A DNA stretch of 64,000 nt from Bacteroides intestinalis (GCF_003464595.1 NZ_QRZF01000018.1:65100-129099), one strand, 5' to 3'; shown: positions 1-9,628, numbered from the stretch's first letter. The notes: generated by a model from the letters alone, not told the origin. Translations and numbers: made by a program.

Positions 1-828
1 TCAATTATTCACCACTCCCTCATATGGCTTCAAGCGTTCCACATGATAAACTTTACATCCCGCCGGGACTTCTACCGGACAGATCTCGGTAACATTTTCC
101 CAAAAGTCCATATATTCCATTACAGACGTTCTGGTCAGATCAGGACCATTGAAAGTATAAAGATGCTTTTCGCCATTATACTCAAATAGCAGACCTAAGC
201 GTTCCTTTTCATCTTCAACAACCGGAACTCTTTCATATCGTCCTATAAAAGGAGCAATAGCAGAATCATCCGGACGAACACGCAAGGTTCCTTTTTCCAA
301 CATTTCAGATTCATTGTCCGGTATCATCTCATAACGTCCTCCCACCTTTACGGTAAAAAAGTCAGTGAATGCATCCGCTATATTCTTCTGTTGTTCTTCT
401 GTAGCTCCGGGAACCACGATACCATCCTTCACTTTATACCAAACCAATTTCAGGCATTCATCTACCTTCACTCTCAGTAAAGCTGAAGAACCACTACCAT
501 CTCTTACCGTAATTCCCGTCTCACCTTCGGCTTTAGGAATAATCTGTATACGTTGGTACCCACTTTCACTTTTTACAAAAGCAGCAGTTACTATCGCATC
601 GTCACCGTTCACTATGGAATAGTTACCGTCTCCACCATCCACACCAACAATAATACCTTCCGGTTTATTCAAATAGAGATTCGCGGAACTAATCAGATTA
701 GAACAAGTCCCAATCTGGTAAATAGGCGCCTCTCCCGTAAAAAACACCATATCACGATAATCATCCTCGCATGCAGTACCTACAAACAAGAGTGAAATCA
801 ACATTAAAATAGAATAGATGTGTCTCAT
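1..828 (-). CDS. Putative surface lipoprotein, unknown function
   Basis: 275 aa. The N-terminus is a lipoprotein signal peptide ending VGTAC with the lipid-anchored Cys at residue 20. The Cys is followed by Glu-Asp-Asp, an acidic stretch of the kind that sends Bacteroidetes lipoproteins to the cell surface. The rest is a soluble, mixed, moderately acidic protein in which I recognise no domain; early parts look like short beta-rich repeats. The ATG is the first in frame after the hydrophobic start. The stop codon is the first triplet of the window, so the gene is complete. The neighbour upstream on the same strand is a helicase gene, with a likely terminator between them, so it is probably transcribed alone. 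I do not assign a function. Confidence 0.75.
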   Translation of the reverse strand: MRHIYSILMLISLLFVGTACEDDYRDMVFFTGEAPIYQIGTCSNLISSANLYLNKPEGIIVGVDGGDGNYSIVNGDDAIVTAAFVKSESGYQRIQIIPKAEGETGITVRDGSGSSALLRVKVDECLKLVWYKVKDGIVVPGATEEQQKNIADAFTDFFTVKVGGRYEMIPDNESEMLEKGTLRVRPDDSAIAPFIGRYERVPVVEDEKERLGLLFEYNGEKHLYTFNGPDLTRTSVMEYMDFWENVTEICPVEVPAGCKVYHVERLKPYEGVVNN

Positions 829-863
829 TGTTTTAGCTTTTATATCGGATTCGTATAATGAAA

Positions 864-889
864 ATGCAGTAAATAGTTAATTACTGCAT
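864..889 (-). terminator. Hairpin downstream of the helicase gene
   Basis: A 9-bp perfect stem (ATGCAGTAA pairing with TTACTGCAT) with an 8-nt loop lies 32 nt beyond the helicase stop codon. Read on the minus strand it is followed by only a short T-tract, so it is a weak intrinsic terminator. Confidence 0.5.
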
Positions 890-920
890 GAGAACAGATA
901 TTTTTTTTAGCTTCAGCGAT

Positions 921-2339
921 TTATAGTATTTGTTCTTTCGGATAATTCACCAGATACAAAGTACCTGTAGCACGGGTAAAAGCCGTATATAGCCAGCGGA
1001 AATAATCCGGTGCCAGATACTCATCCGTCATATACCCCTGATCGAGAAATACATTCTTCCATTGCCCGCCCTGCGCTTTGTGGCAAGTAACGGCATAAGC
1101 ATACTTCACTTGTAAGGCATTATAATGCGGGTCTGCCTTCATCTTTTTCATCCGTTCACGTTTCATGGAAATATCGGCGTAATCTTCGAGTACTGCATAG
1201 AAAAGCCGGTCATTGTCTGCCTTTGGCAAAGCTGGCGCATCAGTATGCAAGGTATCCAGCAACAGATTAACTTCCAGTTCAAAGTCCCCGTAATCAGGAA
1301 AAGCGAGCAAAACCTCCGCAAAACGGAAACCATATAACTCACGTGTACGGCGTAGGCGGCGAAGAACAGCTATTTCACCATTGGCAATGAAATCCATTTC
1401 TTTACTTTTTTCCGTCCAGTAGTAATTATTCTTTGCTACCATCAGCAAGTCACCTGTATTCAATTCATCCTCCCGCCAAAGGATTTGCGCACGTATACCA
1501 TTATTGTAGATATTCGCCCGCTTATTGGAACGGCATACGACAATGGTCTCATCCATCCCGTCACGGTCGTAACAAGTACTCAGCGTATCTATCAGTTCGT
1601 CACCCGGAACTACTTTTATATCAGCAAATCCCGACACCTTTATCTTTGGTAAACTTTCACAGGCATCTTCGGCTATAAGTTGGCGCAACTGGGTAGCATT
1701 CCACAAAATACCGGAGTCCTGCACCTGACGTACTACCTGCGTCAAATCTACCTCTATCACTTCCAGTCCATATCCTTTCAGAGCTTCAGCAAATAAGGCA
1801 GGGCTCTGCTCCTCACCCACCGGAGGAAGCTGTGCTGTATCGCCCATCAACACCAGGCGGCATCCTGTACCGGAGTAAACAAACTGTATCAGATCGTCCA
1901 GCAAACGTCCTGTACCGAACACAGCACCGGATAAGCCCTCGTTCGAAATCATCGAAGCCTCATCCACTATATATAAGGTATGTGTAGTCAAATTATCATT
2001 CACCGAGAAGTTACTCACCTCGTTGGAGAAAGATTGCTGACGGTAAATCTTTTTGTGAATAGTAAACGCCGGATGCCCCGCATAAGCAGAAAAGACTTTC
2101 GCCGCCCGCCCTGTAGGAGCCAGCAAAATTGACTTCTGTTGCAACTTATCCAATGTCCGTACCAATGCTCCAACCAGCGAAGTTTTTCCCGTACCAGCGT
2201 ATCCGCGCAGTACAAAAACCGCATCGTTACGGGGAGATAGCAAGAAGGTAGCCAATGATTTTAGTACTATTTCTTGCTCAAAAGTTGGTTCATAAGGAAA
2301 ATTTTCCTTAATTTGCGTTTCTAAATAGTTATTTATCAT
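921..2339 (-). CDS. RecD/Dda-like superfamily 1B DNA helicase
   Basis: 472 aa AAA-type ATPase. Walker A is GYAGTGKTS at residues 46-53, Walker B IVDEAS sits at about 124-129, and MGDTAQLPPVG (motif III region) at about 165-175. Near the C-terminus, YAVTCHKAQGGQW matches the UvrD-like C-terminal motif V/VI region, and a final TAFTRA motif follows. This order fits small 5'-to-3' SF1B helicases such as RecD2 or phage Dda. It lacks the N-terminal domains of full RecD. The role is probably DNA repair or replication restart in the cytoplasm, but its partner is not visible here. ATG start; transcribed away from the divergent gene at 2435. Confidence 0.9.
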   Translation of the reverse strand: MINNYLETQIKENFPYEPTFEQEIVLKSLATFLLSPRNDAVFVLRGYAGTGKTSLVGALVRTLDKLQQKSILLAPTGRAAKVFSAYAGHPAFTIHKKIYRQQSFSNEVSNFSVNDNLTTHTLYIVDEASMISNEGLSGAVFGTGRLLDDLIQFVYSGTGCRLVLMGDTAQLPPVGEEQSPALFAEALKGYGLEVIEVDLTQVVRQVQDSGILWNATQLRQLIAEDACESLPKIKVSGFADIKVVPGDELIDTLSTCYDRDGMDETIVVCRSNKRANIYNNGIRAQILWREDELNTGDLLMVAKNNYYWTEKSKEMDFIANGEIAVLRRLRRTRELYGFRFAEVLLAFPDYGDFELEVNLLLDTLHTDAPALPKADNDRLFYAVLEDYADISMKRERMKKMKADPHYNALQVKYAYAVTCHKAQGGQWKNVFLDQGYMTDEYLAPDYFRWLYTAFTRATGTLYLVNYPKEQIL

Positions 2340-2391
2340 TTTTGTAATAGAAAAAAGTTACAGGAACTATCGCCATTAGAATTATTTATTT

Positions 2392-2399
2392 TATTTTTG
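2392..2399 (+). promoter_or_regulatory. Bacteroides minus-7 promoter box (TATTTTTG)
   Basis: Matches TAnnTTTG and lies 36 nt before the ATG at 2435. It probably drives the 2435-4462 operon. Confidence 0.6.
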
Positions 2400-2434
2400 C
2401 GGTACGAATATAACAACTAAAAAACATATTTATC

Positions 2435-3121
2435 ATGAAAACAGTATTTAATGTCATTTTAGGCTTGTGTGCAGTGGTACTGATCTACATCTGCTATACC
2501 AGCATTATGGGTCCTATTAATTTCGAAAAGGCAAGAAAGCACAGAGAGAAGGCAGTTATTGCCCGTTTAATGGACATCCGTAAAGCACAGCAGGAGTACC
2601 GTAACTTGAATCACCAACAGTACACAGCAAGTTTCGACACTTTGATCAACTTTGTTAAAAACCAGAAGTTGCCTTTCATCTACAAAGAAGGTGAATTGAA
2701 TGATAAGCAGTTGGAAGACGGTATGACAGAAAAGAAAGCTATTGCTATTATCAACAAAGCAAAGAAAACAGGAAAATACGATGAAGTAAAGAAGGCAGGT
2801 CTTGAAAACTTCAAACGTGATACTTTGTGGGTTGCCGTACTGGATACAGTATTCCCTAAAGGTTTCAATGCTGACTCTATGAGATATGTTCCTTACGGTG
2901 GTGGTGCACAGTTCGAAATGGCTATCAGAAATGATACTGCTAAATCAGGTGCTCCTTTCTGTCTGCTCGAAGTTAAGACTCCGTACGAAACTTACCTGAA
3001 CGGTCTGGACAAGCAAGAAATTGCTAACATGAAAGACGTACAAACCAAATTGGGTAAATATTGCGGTCTGATGATCGGTAGCTTGGAAACAGCTAACAAT
3101 AACGCAGGTAACTGGGAATAA
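2435..3121 (+). CDS. Conserved membrane-anchored protein, unknown function
   Basis: 228 aa. One N-terminal transmembrane segment (about residues 5-26) is followed by a long charged, Lys-rich, mostly alpha-helical extracytoplasmic region. The layout (short cytoplasmic start, single helix, then FEKARKHREKAV) recalls a pseudopilin-like or anchored periplasmic protein, but I find no diagnostic motif and give no function. It has its own promoter box at 2392. The next gene starts 20 nt downstream with no terminator, so it probably leads the operon with the DUF3822 gene and rsmD. ATG start. Confidence 0.75.
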   Translation: MKTVFNVILGLCAVVLIYICYTSIMGPINFEKARKHREKAVIARLMDIRKAQQEYRNLNHQQYTASFDTLINFVKNQKLPFIYKEGELNDKQLEDGMTEKKAIAIINKAKKTGKYDEVKKAGLENFKRDTLWVAVLDTVFPKGFNADSMRYVPYGGGAQFEMAIRNDTAKSGAPFCLLEVKTPYETYLNGLDKQEIANMKDVQTKLGKYCGLMIGSLETANNNAGNWE

Positions 3122-3140
3122 TTCCTATCCTCAACTCTGT

Positions 3141-3920
3141 ATGATAGAAACGATTGACTTTAGTAAATCGGAACAATATACGTTATCCATCCGCCTCAGT
3201 GCGGATGGATTTTCTTTTTCTGTATTCAACCCTCTCAATGAAGGTGAACTCTTTTTCCTTGACCGTAAAGTCGAAGAATCACTCTCCCTCACAGCCAACC
3301 TGAAACAGACTTTCCGCGAAGTAGAATGGTTAAAACATCCTTACCGCCGGGTAAATATACTCATGGCAGGTAAACGCTTTACCCTTGTACCGTTGGAGTT
3401 TTTCGAGGACGAGCAAACGGAAATGCTCTTTTACCATAACCATCCTAAACGGGAAAATGAAGTTATACAATACAACATTCTGCGGAAGAATAATACCGTA
3501 GTACTGTTCAGCATGGACAAAAGTGCCCGTTCGTTTCTTTGCGAACAATATCCTGATGTGAGGTTTTATTCACAAGCAAGTTCATTCATTGAACACTTCT
3601 CCAGTAAAAGCCGCTTGGGAAACAGTAGGAAAATGTATGTGCACCTGCGGAAAGATGCTGCCGAACTATATTGCTACGACCGCAATCACCTGCTCCTTGC
3701 CAACTCTTTTGAGTGCAAACAGACAGCAGACCGTATCTATTACCTATTATATATATGGAAACAGCTTGGTTTCGAACAAGAACGCGACGAACTACATCTT
3801 ACCGGTGAGTTGTCCGACAAAGAAACTTTGCTCAGTGAACTACGAAAATTCATCCGGCAGGTATTCGTAATGAACCCTGCCACTAACCTCGACCTACAAG
3901 CCATAACCCTATGCGAGTAA
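3141..3920 (+). CDS. DUF3822 family protein
   Basis: 259 aa soluble protein. Its position directly upstream of, and overlapping by 10 nt, an rsmD gene is the standard Bacteroidetes arrangement for DUF3822, and the body (IDFSKSEQYTLSIRLSADG near the N-terminus) fits that family. Members are thought to have an actin/hexokinase-like ATPase fold; that is family knowledge, as I see no clear nucleotide-binding motif. The overlap of its last codons with the rsmD ATG implies translational coupling, which suggests a role tied to ribosome maturation. That role is inference only. Confidence 0.7.
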   Translation: MIETIDFSKSEQYTLSIRLSADGFSFSVFNPLNEGELFFLDRKVEESLSLTANLKQTFREVEWLKHPYRRVNILMAGKRFTLVPLEFFEDEQTEMLFYHNHPKRENEVIQYNILRKNNTVVLFSMDKSARSFLCEQYPDVRFYSQASSFIEHFSSKSRLGNSRKMYVHLRKDAAELYCYDRNHLLLANSFECKQTADRIYYLLYIWKQLGFEQERDELHLTGELSDKETLLSELRKFIRQVFVMNPATNLDLQAITLCE

Positions 3921-4462
3921 TCAGCGGAATATATAAAAGAAGAAGATTTGACGTACCTCGTACCTTCAAGGCGCGTCCCACAACAGACTTTGCCAAAGAG
4001 AATCTGTTTAATGTACTTGCCAACTATCTGGATTTTGAAGATGGTGTATCTGCCCTCGACCTCTTTGCAGGCACAGGCAGCATCAGTATAGAACTGGTAT
4101 CACGCGGTTGCGATCGTGTAATCAGCGTTGAAAAAGACCGGGATCATCACGCTTTCATTTGCAAAATCATGCAGGAAGTGAAGGATGATACTTGTATCCC
4201 CATCCGTGGCGATGTATTCAAGTTCATCAAAGGGGGACGCGAACAGTTCGATTTCATTTTTGCCGATCCTCCGTATGAATTACAAGGGCTGGAAACCCTT
4301 CCTAATCTTATCTTTGAAAATAACCTGCTGAAAGAAGGAGGCCTGTTTGTACTGGAACACGGCAAGAAAGACAACTTTGAGAATCATCCGAACTTTGTAG
4401 AACGGCGGGTATATGGAAGTGTAAACTTCTCATTCTTCAAACAGCAAGCTTCAGATTTATAA
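3911..4462 (+). CDS. rsmD: 16S rRNA (guanine(966)-N2)-methyltransferase RsmD
   Basis: 183 aa, usual length for RsmD. It methylates G966 of 16S rRNA in the 30S subunit using S-adenosylmethionine. The Rossmann motif I is LDLFAGTGSIS (about residues 49-59), and the catalytic DPPY is at 119-122. The N-terminal RVISGIYKRR and ARPTTDFAKENLFNVL are hallmark RsmD sequences. It starts inside the last codons of the DUF3822 gene. Its TAA overlaps, tail to tail, the stop codon of the oppositely oriented cls gene, so the two transcripts must share terminator sequence or overlap. Confidence 0.95.
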   Translation: MRVISGIYKRRRFDVPRTFKARPTTDFAKENLFNVLANYLDFEDGVSALDLFAGTGSISIELVSRGCDRVISVEKDRDHHAFICKIMQEVKDDTCIPIRGDVFKFIKGGREQFDFIFADPPYELQGLETLPNLIFENNLLKEGGLFVLEHGKKDNFENHPNFVERRVYGSVNFSFFKQQASDL

Positions 4463-5896
4463 CAGTGGTGCCATCAAGCGCACCACGCTCTCGGCAGCTT
4501 TCCGCCACCAGGGACGCTTCACCCAGTTTTTAAGGAAGACTTGTACGCAGTCGCGCTGATCCTGAAGGAAAATCTCCCGCATTTGCAATGCCGTTTCCGT
4601 ATCATAGATAAAGGCATTCACCTCGAAATTATGCTCAAAGCTACGGAAGTCCACATTGGTAGAGCCAACAGTGGAAAGCTCATCATCCGATACCATCAGC
4701 TTGGAATGCAAGAAGCCTTTCTTGTAGAAATAGACTTTTACACCTGCCTGCAATACATCCGCCAGATACGAACAGGAACCTAAATGCGTCAGACGGTTAT
4801 CCGCACGCAGAGGCAACATCAGACGCACATCCACTCCTGCCAATGCTGCAGTTTGCATAGCGGCCAGAATCTGTTCCGTAGGCAGAAAATAAGGAGTCTG
4901 TATATAGAAGTATTTCTTTGCACCGGAAATTGCCATACTCAATCCTTGCATAATCTCTTTCCAGGGGCCGATGGGGTCGCTCGTTACAATCTGCACCAAA
5001 GAAGTACCGACCGCTTCCATCTTCGGAAAGTAACGGGAAGCACTGATCAAAGTACGGTCAACAAAATACCAGTCGAGCAGAAAAGCAGTCTGCAGACCAT
5101 GCACCGCTTTACCTTCCAGTAAAAGATGGGTATCGCGCCAGATGCCCCATGAGAAACCACGCATATATCGTTCTGCCAGATTCATTCCACCTACAAATCC
5201 CACACGCCCGTCAATCACCACAATCTTACGGTGATTACGGTAGTTCACCTTACTGGTGAACAGCGGAAAACGTACTTTCAGGAAACTACGCACTTCAATG
5301 CCTGCCGAGAGCATCTCATCATAGAACCGATTGGGCACATGCCAACACCCTACATCGTCATAGATAAGACGCACTTCAACGCCTGCCCGCGCTTTCTCCA
5401 CCAATACATCGCGTACCATACGCCCGATAGCATCGTCTTCAAAGATATAAAATTCAATATGAATATGTTGCCGCGCATTCTGCAGCTCCTTCAACAAGGA
5501 TTGCAGCATGGAGCCGCCATTGGTATAGATTTCGATACGGTTACCGTCGAAAGGGAATGCCTGGGTCGTGTTGCGGAACAGGGAAATAAGCCGACTGTAA
5601 GCCATCGGCAAAGTAGTGGCATCCTGCGCCAGATATTCCACCATCGGTTTATTCAGCAGACGATTATAAATCTTCTGCCCTATGATGCGCTCCCGCCTGC
5701 GGCTTCGTCCAAAAAAGAAATAGAAGACTAACCCCACAACAGGCAGGAACATCAATACCAGTATCCATGCAAGCGTCTTCACCGGATTACGATTGTCGAG
5801 GATAATGACAACAATTGTTCCGATGATAGCGCCAAAGTAAATAATATCAAAGGCGACGGTAGCTACTTGGTTGAGTATATAGTTCCAGTCAATCAC
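4457..5896 (-). CDS. cls: Cardiolipin synthase (phospholipase D family)
   Basis: 479 aa. It condenses phosphatidylglycerol molecules to cardiolipin at the inner membrane. Two N-terminal transmembrane helices form a PLDc_N domain with the conserved NRNPVKTLAWILVL. Two HKD catalytic motifs follow: HRKIVVIDGRVGFVGG at about residue 221 and HSKLMVSDDE...GSTN at about 395. The start appears to be GTG at 5896: the membrane helices begin right after it and no upstream ATG is in frame. A TATATTTG promoter box ends only 5 nt upstream of this GTG, so the mRNA may be leaderless. Its stop overlaps the rsmD stop. Confidence 0.93.
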   Translation of the reverse strand: MIDWNYILNQVATVAFDIIYFGAIIGTIVVIILDNRNPVKTLAWILVLMFLPVVGLVFYFFFGRSRRRERIIGQKIYNRLLNKPMVEYLAQDATTLPMAYSRLISLFRNTTQAFPFDGNRIEIYTNGGSMLQSLLKELQNARQHIHIEFYIFEDDAIGRMVRDVLVEKARAGVEVRLIYDDVGCWHVPNRFYDEMLSAGIEVRSFLKVRFPLFTSKVNYRNHRKIVVIDGRVGFVGGMNLAERYMRGFSWGIWRDTHLLLEGKAVHGLQTAFLLDWYFVDRTLISASRYFPKMEAVGTSLVQIVTSDPIGPWKEIMQGLSMAISGAKKYFYIQTPYFLPTEQILAAMQTAALAGVDVRLMLPLRADNRLTHLGSCSYLADVLQAGVKVYFYKKGFLHSKLMVSDDELSTVGSTNVDFRSFEHNFEVNAFIYDTETALQMREIFLQDQRDCVQVFLKNWVKRPWWRKAAESVVRLMAPLL

Positions 5897-5901
5897 AAAA
5901 G

Positions 5902-5909
5902 CAAATATA
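5902..5909 (-). promoter_or_regulatory. Minus-7 box (TATATTTG) for cls
   Basis: Perfect TAnnTTTG on the minus strand, separated by 5 nt from the GTG start of cls. Transcription would begin at or next to the start codon. Confidence 0.55.
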
Positions 5910-5958
5910 GAGAAAATAAAAGAATTCCTGTTTATTTAAAAGGAAAATCAAAAAAAGT

Positions 5959-5997
5959 CCCCTTCCATTTCTTCAACAGAGTAGCAAATGGAAGGGG
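5959..5997 (-). terminator. Intrinsic terminator of the TonB-type barrel gene
   Basis: A 12-bp perfect stem (CCCCTTCCATTT with AAATGGAAGGGG) lies 30 nt beyond the barrel gene stop. On the minus strand it is followed by a run of T (the A-run at about 5949-5956 on the plus strand). Confidence 0.85.
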
Positions 5998-6027
5998 AAA
6001 CTTATAACAAAAACTGGTTAGGAAACT

Positions 6028-8946
6028 TTAGAAATGACGTCCACCGCCAAAGCCACCGGGACGACCACCAGGTCCGCCGGGACCTCCATGACCTCCAAAT
6101 CCGCCTCTACCCTGCATCTTTTCACGGGCAGCCTTGCTACCGAAGATATTCAGACGATAGATGAAGTGTACCATGCAATAACTGTTGATACCGTTATATT
6201 CGGAAACCGAACGGCCATCTGCTGTCAATGAACGGCTGATGTTACTTTGCTGTTTCAAAATGTCATAGAGTTCAAGGCTGACAGTAGCCGCACCTTTCAG
6301 GAAGGTTTGCGAAAGCTGTGCATTCCAGATCAATTCATTACGGTTCATACTTGCATCCGTATAACCACGACGGCTCTGATTAGCAATATTGGTAGTGAAA
6401 GTCATGTTCCAGGGAGCCATCAACTGAGTATTGGCACCATAAGAGAATGTATAAGGTTCCTGATTATTCTCCGGACGCAGTTTGCTACGCTCAGCAGTAT
6501 AAGAGATAGAACCATTCAAGCCGAATTCAAACCAATCGTTACGGTAAGCACCATTCAAACGCTCACTCAACGTCAACCCTGTTGTCTTATTCTTATCATC
6601 CACTTTGGTATCCTGATTATATAAGAACGCTACATTATTCTGGTAATTGACATTAGTGAATGAGTTGATAGTGTACTTCTTATTCTTCAATGCCGTATTG
6701 AAACCAAACATACCGAAAGCACTCCAGTTACCATTGATATTCTTCGGTGTAGTAGTACGCGCACCGGTCTGATCATCATATTCGGTACTGTTACTGATGC
6801 TGTTCTGCGTAGCCGAGAAGCTGGCATGAGTCATGATACCCCGCTGGAGTTCTGCATTATACGTATTGTAGAACAAACGCATAGAGTGCGTGAACGAAGG
6901 TTTCAAACCCGGATTACCGACACGGATATTCAGCGGATTAGAGTTGTCCACAATCGGCAACAAGTTCTCCATGCTGGGCTGACCGGTACGTCCGCGATAG
7001 TTGAAGCGCAATTGGCTTACTTTCGAGAAACGGTAACGGAAATCAATATTCGGAGCAAAGTTGAATACCGAACGCGTCGTATCAATCATATAGTCGCCTT
7101 TCTTATAAGACAGTTTGGAGTTCTGCGGTTGGAAAGAAACACCGGCACTCAACTGGTACTTCTCACGGATGAAACGCAAGGATACAGAAGCATCGTGGTT
7201 GTAGTATCTGTACTCGGCATACTTACCTAAACTATCTACCGCATGATTCTGATACCCCACTGGCAACGGGTCGCCAATTCCCCACTCCGGATTGATCTTA
7301 TATAAGTCGAAAGTCGTCTTGTCACTCTCACTGTACTTATACTGGAACTGATAACTGAATTGCAGGAAAGTGGCCCGCGCAATCGGTTCGCTATACGTGA
7401 TCTGTGCACTATAACTATAATCATTCGTCGGCGTAGTGATATACTGGTTACGGATCAACGTAGAGTCCGGGTTCGTAGGAATCTGGTAATAACGTGTCAT
7501 CGACTCCGTATACTGGTTATTGTCATTATCTCCATAGCCGAAGCGTCCGCGGAATGTAACATTACGTCCCTTATCATTCAGTTTGCGGTTGATCTGCAAA
7601 GTAGCATCCGTTGAAACGCTCTTGCTATCAGAAAGCGAACCCGTGTTTGTAGCATTCACACGAATATCTTTCAACGGGTCTTCGTTATTTATCACATCAA
7701 AATCAAGATAGTCATTCGGGTTAGTAACCAGATTGTAAGGATCTGCATTGAAGGTCCCCGACAAGGAACTGGAAGAATTATCCGTCTTTCCATAAGAGAA
7801 GTTCGGACGGAAGATGATATTCGTCATTGAATCCGGCTTCCACTCCAAACGGAAATCAGCATTAAATGTCGAATTCTTGTTCCTGTTGAGAGAGTTTGAA
7901 TTGGAATATGAATTGCCATTCTGTAAGAAACGCTCGGATGAGTTGACATTGGCAATGTCAGCATCATTGTAGTTGTAACGGGCACTACCGCCTAACTCCA
8001 ATTTGGCAGTTTCGGTAGCAAAGTTAAGTCCCAGTTCCTTGGGAGCATTCAAACCATTGTTACGACGCCAACGCGGCCCACCGCCACCACCGGAAAAGCC
8101 CTGATTATTCACATTGTTGGCAGAGGCAATAAAAGAAACTTGTGTCTTATCTACGAAGCGGTTCAACATCAAACGTCCTGCATAGCGATCTTCAGTACCT
8201 ACGGCAGCATCGGCATTACCGAACCAACCCTGATTCATACCTTTCTTAACGGTCAGGTCGAGCACGGTTTCTTCTTCACCGTCATCAATACCTGTGATAC
8301 GTGCCAGGTCCGATTTCTTATCATAAGTTTTCAACCGGTCAATCATGTCCACCGGCAAGTTCTTCAAACCCGTCTTCACGTCTCCGCCGAAGAATTCCTT
8401 TCCGTCTACCATGATCTTCTTCAGATCCTTACCATTGATTTTCACGTTACCATCGTCATCAATCTCGGCACCGGGAAGTTTCTTCACCAACTCTTCCAGC
8501 ATGGCACCTTCGGGTGTACGATAAGCAGATGAATTATACACTAATGTATCTTCCACTACCTGTACTTGCGGAGCTTCCGCGGTGATCACCGCTTCTGCCA
8601 GCATCACGGCATCCGTCTTCAGAGCCAGTGTACCTACATTCTTATTTGGGGTTTGAGCCGACAGTTGCAAAGGAAGCACTGTGGGCTGGAAACCGATATA
8701 GGAAACTTTCAATACATACTTCCCAGCCTTTACTTTGGGCAGGGTAAAATACCCCTGTGCAGTAGTGGCGATACCCGCCGCAAATGCGCTGTCAGGTAAC
8801 GAAAGCAACTGTACTGTGGCTTGTACTGCGGGCTCTTTCGTGTCATCCTCGATGACACGCCCCGCTACGGTAATGTTCTTAGTTTGTGAGAAAGCGGAAA
8901 GTGCGGTTGTCAGCAATAACACTATTCCGATGATTACTTTTTTCAT
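6028..8946 (-). CDS. TonB-dependent-receptor-like outer membrane beta-barrel protein
   Basis: 972 aa with a signal peptide ending at about residue 20 (LSAFSQ). The order is: a carboxypeptidase-regulatory-like beta-sandwich (about 25-110; AGRVIEDDTKEPAVQATVQL), a plug-like region (about 125-240; VKKLPGAEIDDDGNVKINGK, then GGDVKTGLKNLP), and a long barrel rich in Asn, Tyr and aromatic strands. This matches the Bacteroidetes outer-membrane barrel family related to TonB receptors, without a SusD partner nearby, so it is not a typical glycan-importing SusC pair. The C-terminus is a Gly/Pro/Arg-rich tail ending in Phe. Substrate unknown. ATG start; a strong terminator follows. Confidence 0.85.
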   Translation of the reverse strand: MKKVIIGIVLLLTTALSAFSQTKNITVAGRVIEDDTKEPAVQATVQLLSLPDSAFAAGIATTAQGYFTLPKVKAGKYVLKVSYIGFQPTVLPLQLSAQTPNKNVGTLALKTDAVMLAEAVITAEAPQVQVVEDTLVYNSSAYRTPEGAMLEELVKKLPGAEIDDDGNVKINGKDLKKIMVDGKEFFGGDVKTGLKNLPVDMIDRLKTYDKKSDLARITGIDDGEEETVLDLTVKKGMNQGWFGNADAAVGTEDRYAGRLMLNRFVDKTQVSFIASANNVNNQGFSGGGGGPRWRRNNGLNAPKELGLNFATETAKLELGGSARYNYNDADIANVNSSERFLQNGNSYSNSNSLNRNKNSTFNADFRLEWKPDSMTNIIFRPNFSYGKTDNSSSSLSGTFNADPYNLVTNPNDYLDFDVINNEDPLKDIRVNATNTGSLSDSKSVSTDATLQINRKLNDKGRNVTFRGRFGYGDNDNNQYTESMTRYYQIPTNPDSTLIRNQYITTPTNDYSYSAQITYSEPIARATFLQFSYQFQYKYSESDKTTFDLYKINPEWGIGDPLPVGYQNHAVDSLGKYAEYRYYNHDASVSLRFIREKYQLSAGVSFQPQNSKLSYKKGDYMIDTTRSVFNFAPNIDFRYRFSKVSQLRFNYRGRTGQPSMENLLPIVDNSNPLNIRVGNPGLKPSFTHSMRLFYNTYNAELQRGIMTHASFSATQNSISNSTEYDDQTGARTTTPKNINGNWSAFGMFGFNTALKNKKYTINSFTNVNYQNNVAFLYNQDTKVDDKNKTTGLTLSERLNGAYRNDWFEFGLNGSISYTAERSKLRPENNQEPYTFSYGANTQLMAPWNMTFTTNIANQSRRGYTDASMNRNELIWNAQLSQTFLKGAATVSLELYDILKQQSNISRSLTADGRSVSEYNGINSYCMVHFIYRLNIFGSKAAREKMQGRGGFGGHGGPGGPGGRPGGFGGGRHF

Positions 8947-9045
8947 GCGCCTGTTTTTTATGAAACAAAATGTCTGTTTTTACACTGTTTCATTTGACAA
9001 GCTTTCAATGGAAAAGTTTAATGAGGTTTAAATAAAATATTCTAA

Positions 9046-9459
9046 TTATCGACGATCTCGCTTAAACAACCGATCAACCGTCGCTTTTTTTATACCAAAT
9101 TCCAAGCAAAGAACATTCAATATAAGGAAGATCAAAAAGGAGGAAGTATCCACACTCATGATGTCACCTTTCCATACCCGATAGAGCATACCGCCAAAGA
9201 TAAACAACACCGTCAGGAATATGGCATTACGGGTAGCCTGATTGCGTATCTGTTCGGTTTCCTTGCTTTCATTCTTTGTAAAAGCAAACAGAATCATCAG
9301 CGCACCGAGCATCATCAATAATTTGGAGCACTCTTTATAAAACAAAAGGTTACCATCCGTCATTTTCCCTACCATCAACATCAGGAAGGGGAGAAACAAT
9401 GCCAATGCTATCACAGAATATCCTAACGGGCGGCAATATACCGGTAATAATGCTTTCAT
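9046..9459 (-). CDS. Small multi-pass membrane protein, unknown function
   Basis: 137 aa with about four predicted membrane helices (near residues 13-30, 44-62, 78-94 and 105-120) and a basic C-terminus (KRDRR). No motif identifies a family. It carries its own TATCTTTG promoter box at 9525-9532 and lies 99 nt upstream of the start of the barrel gene on the same strand, so partial read-through into the barrel gene is possible. ATG start at 9459. Function not assigned. Confidence 0.65.
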   Translation of the reverse strand: MKALLPVYCRPLGYSVIALALFLPFLMLMVGKMTDGNLLFYKECSKLLMMLGALMILFAFTKNESKETEQIRNQATRNAIFLTVLFIFGGMLYRVWKGDIMSVDTSSFLIFLILNVLCLEFGIKKATVDRLFKRDRR

Positions 9460-9524
9460 TTTTTATAAATTATAAGTTATGAAGTCTAAAATATCTATCC
9501 GAGTGATGTAAGTTTTATGATTTG

Positions 9525-9532
9525 CAAAGATA
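9525..9532 (-). promoter_or_regulatory. Minus-7 box (TATCTTTG) for the membrane protein at 9046-9459
   Basis: Fits TAnnTTTG on the minus strand, 65 nt upstream of the ATG. Confidence 0.5.
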
Positions 9533-9628
9533 CTCCTTTCGCAGAGAAATCCCATCTTTAAAGAAGATAAGCTGCATCTCAGCATAACTTTTTCATGTCG
9601 GTATGGAAGTTCTGCACTCGATTTGCAT

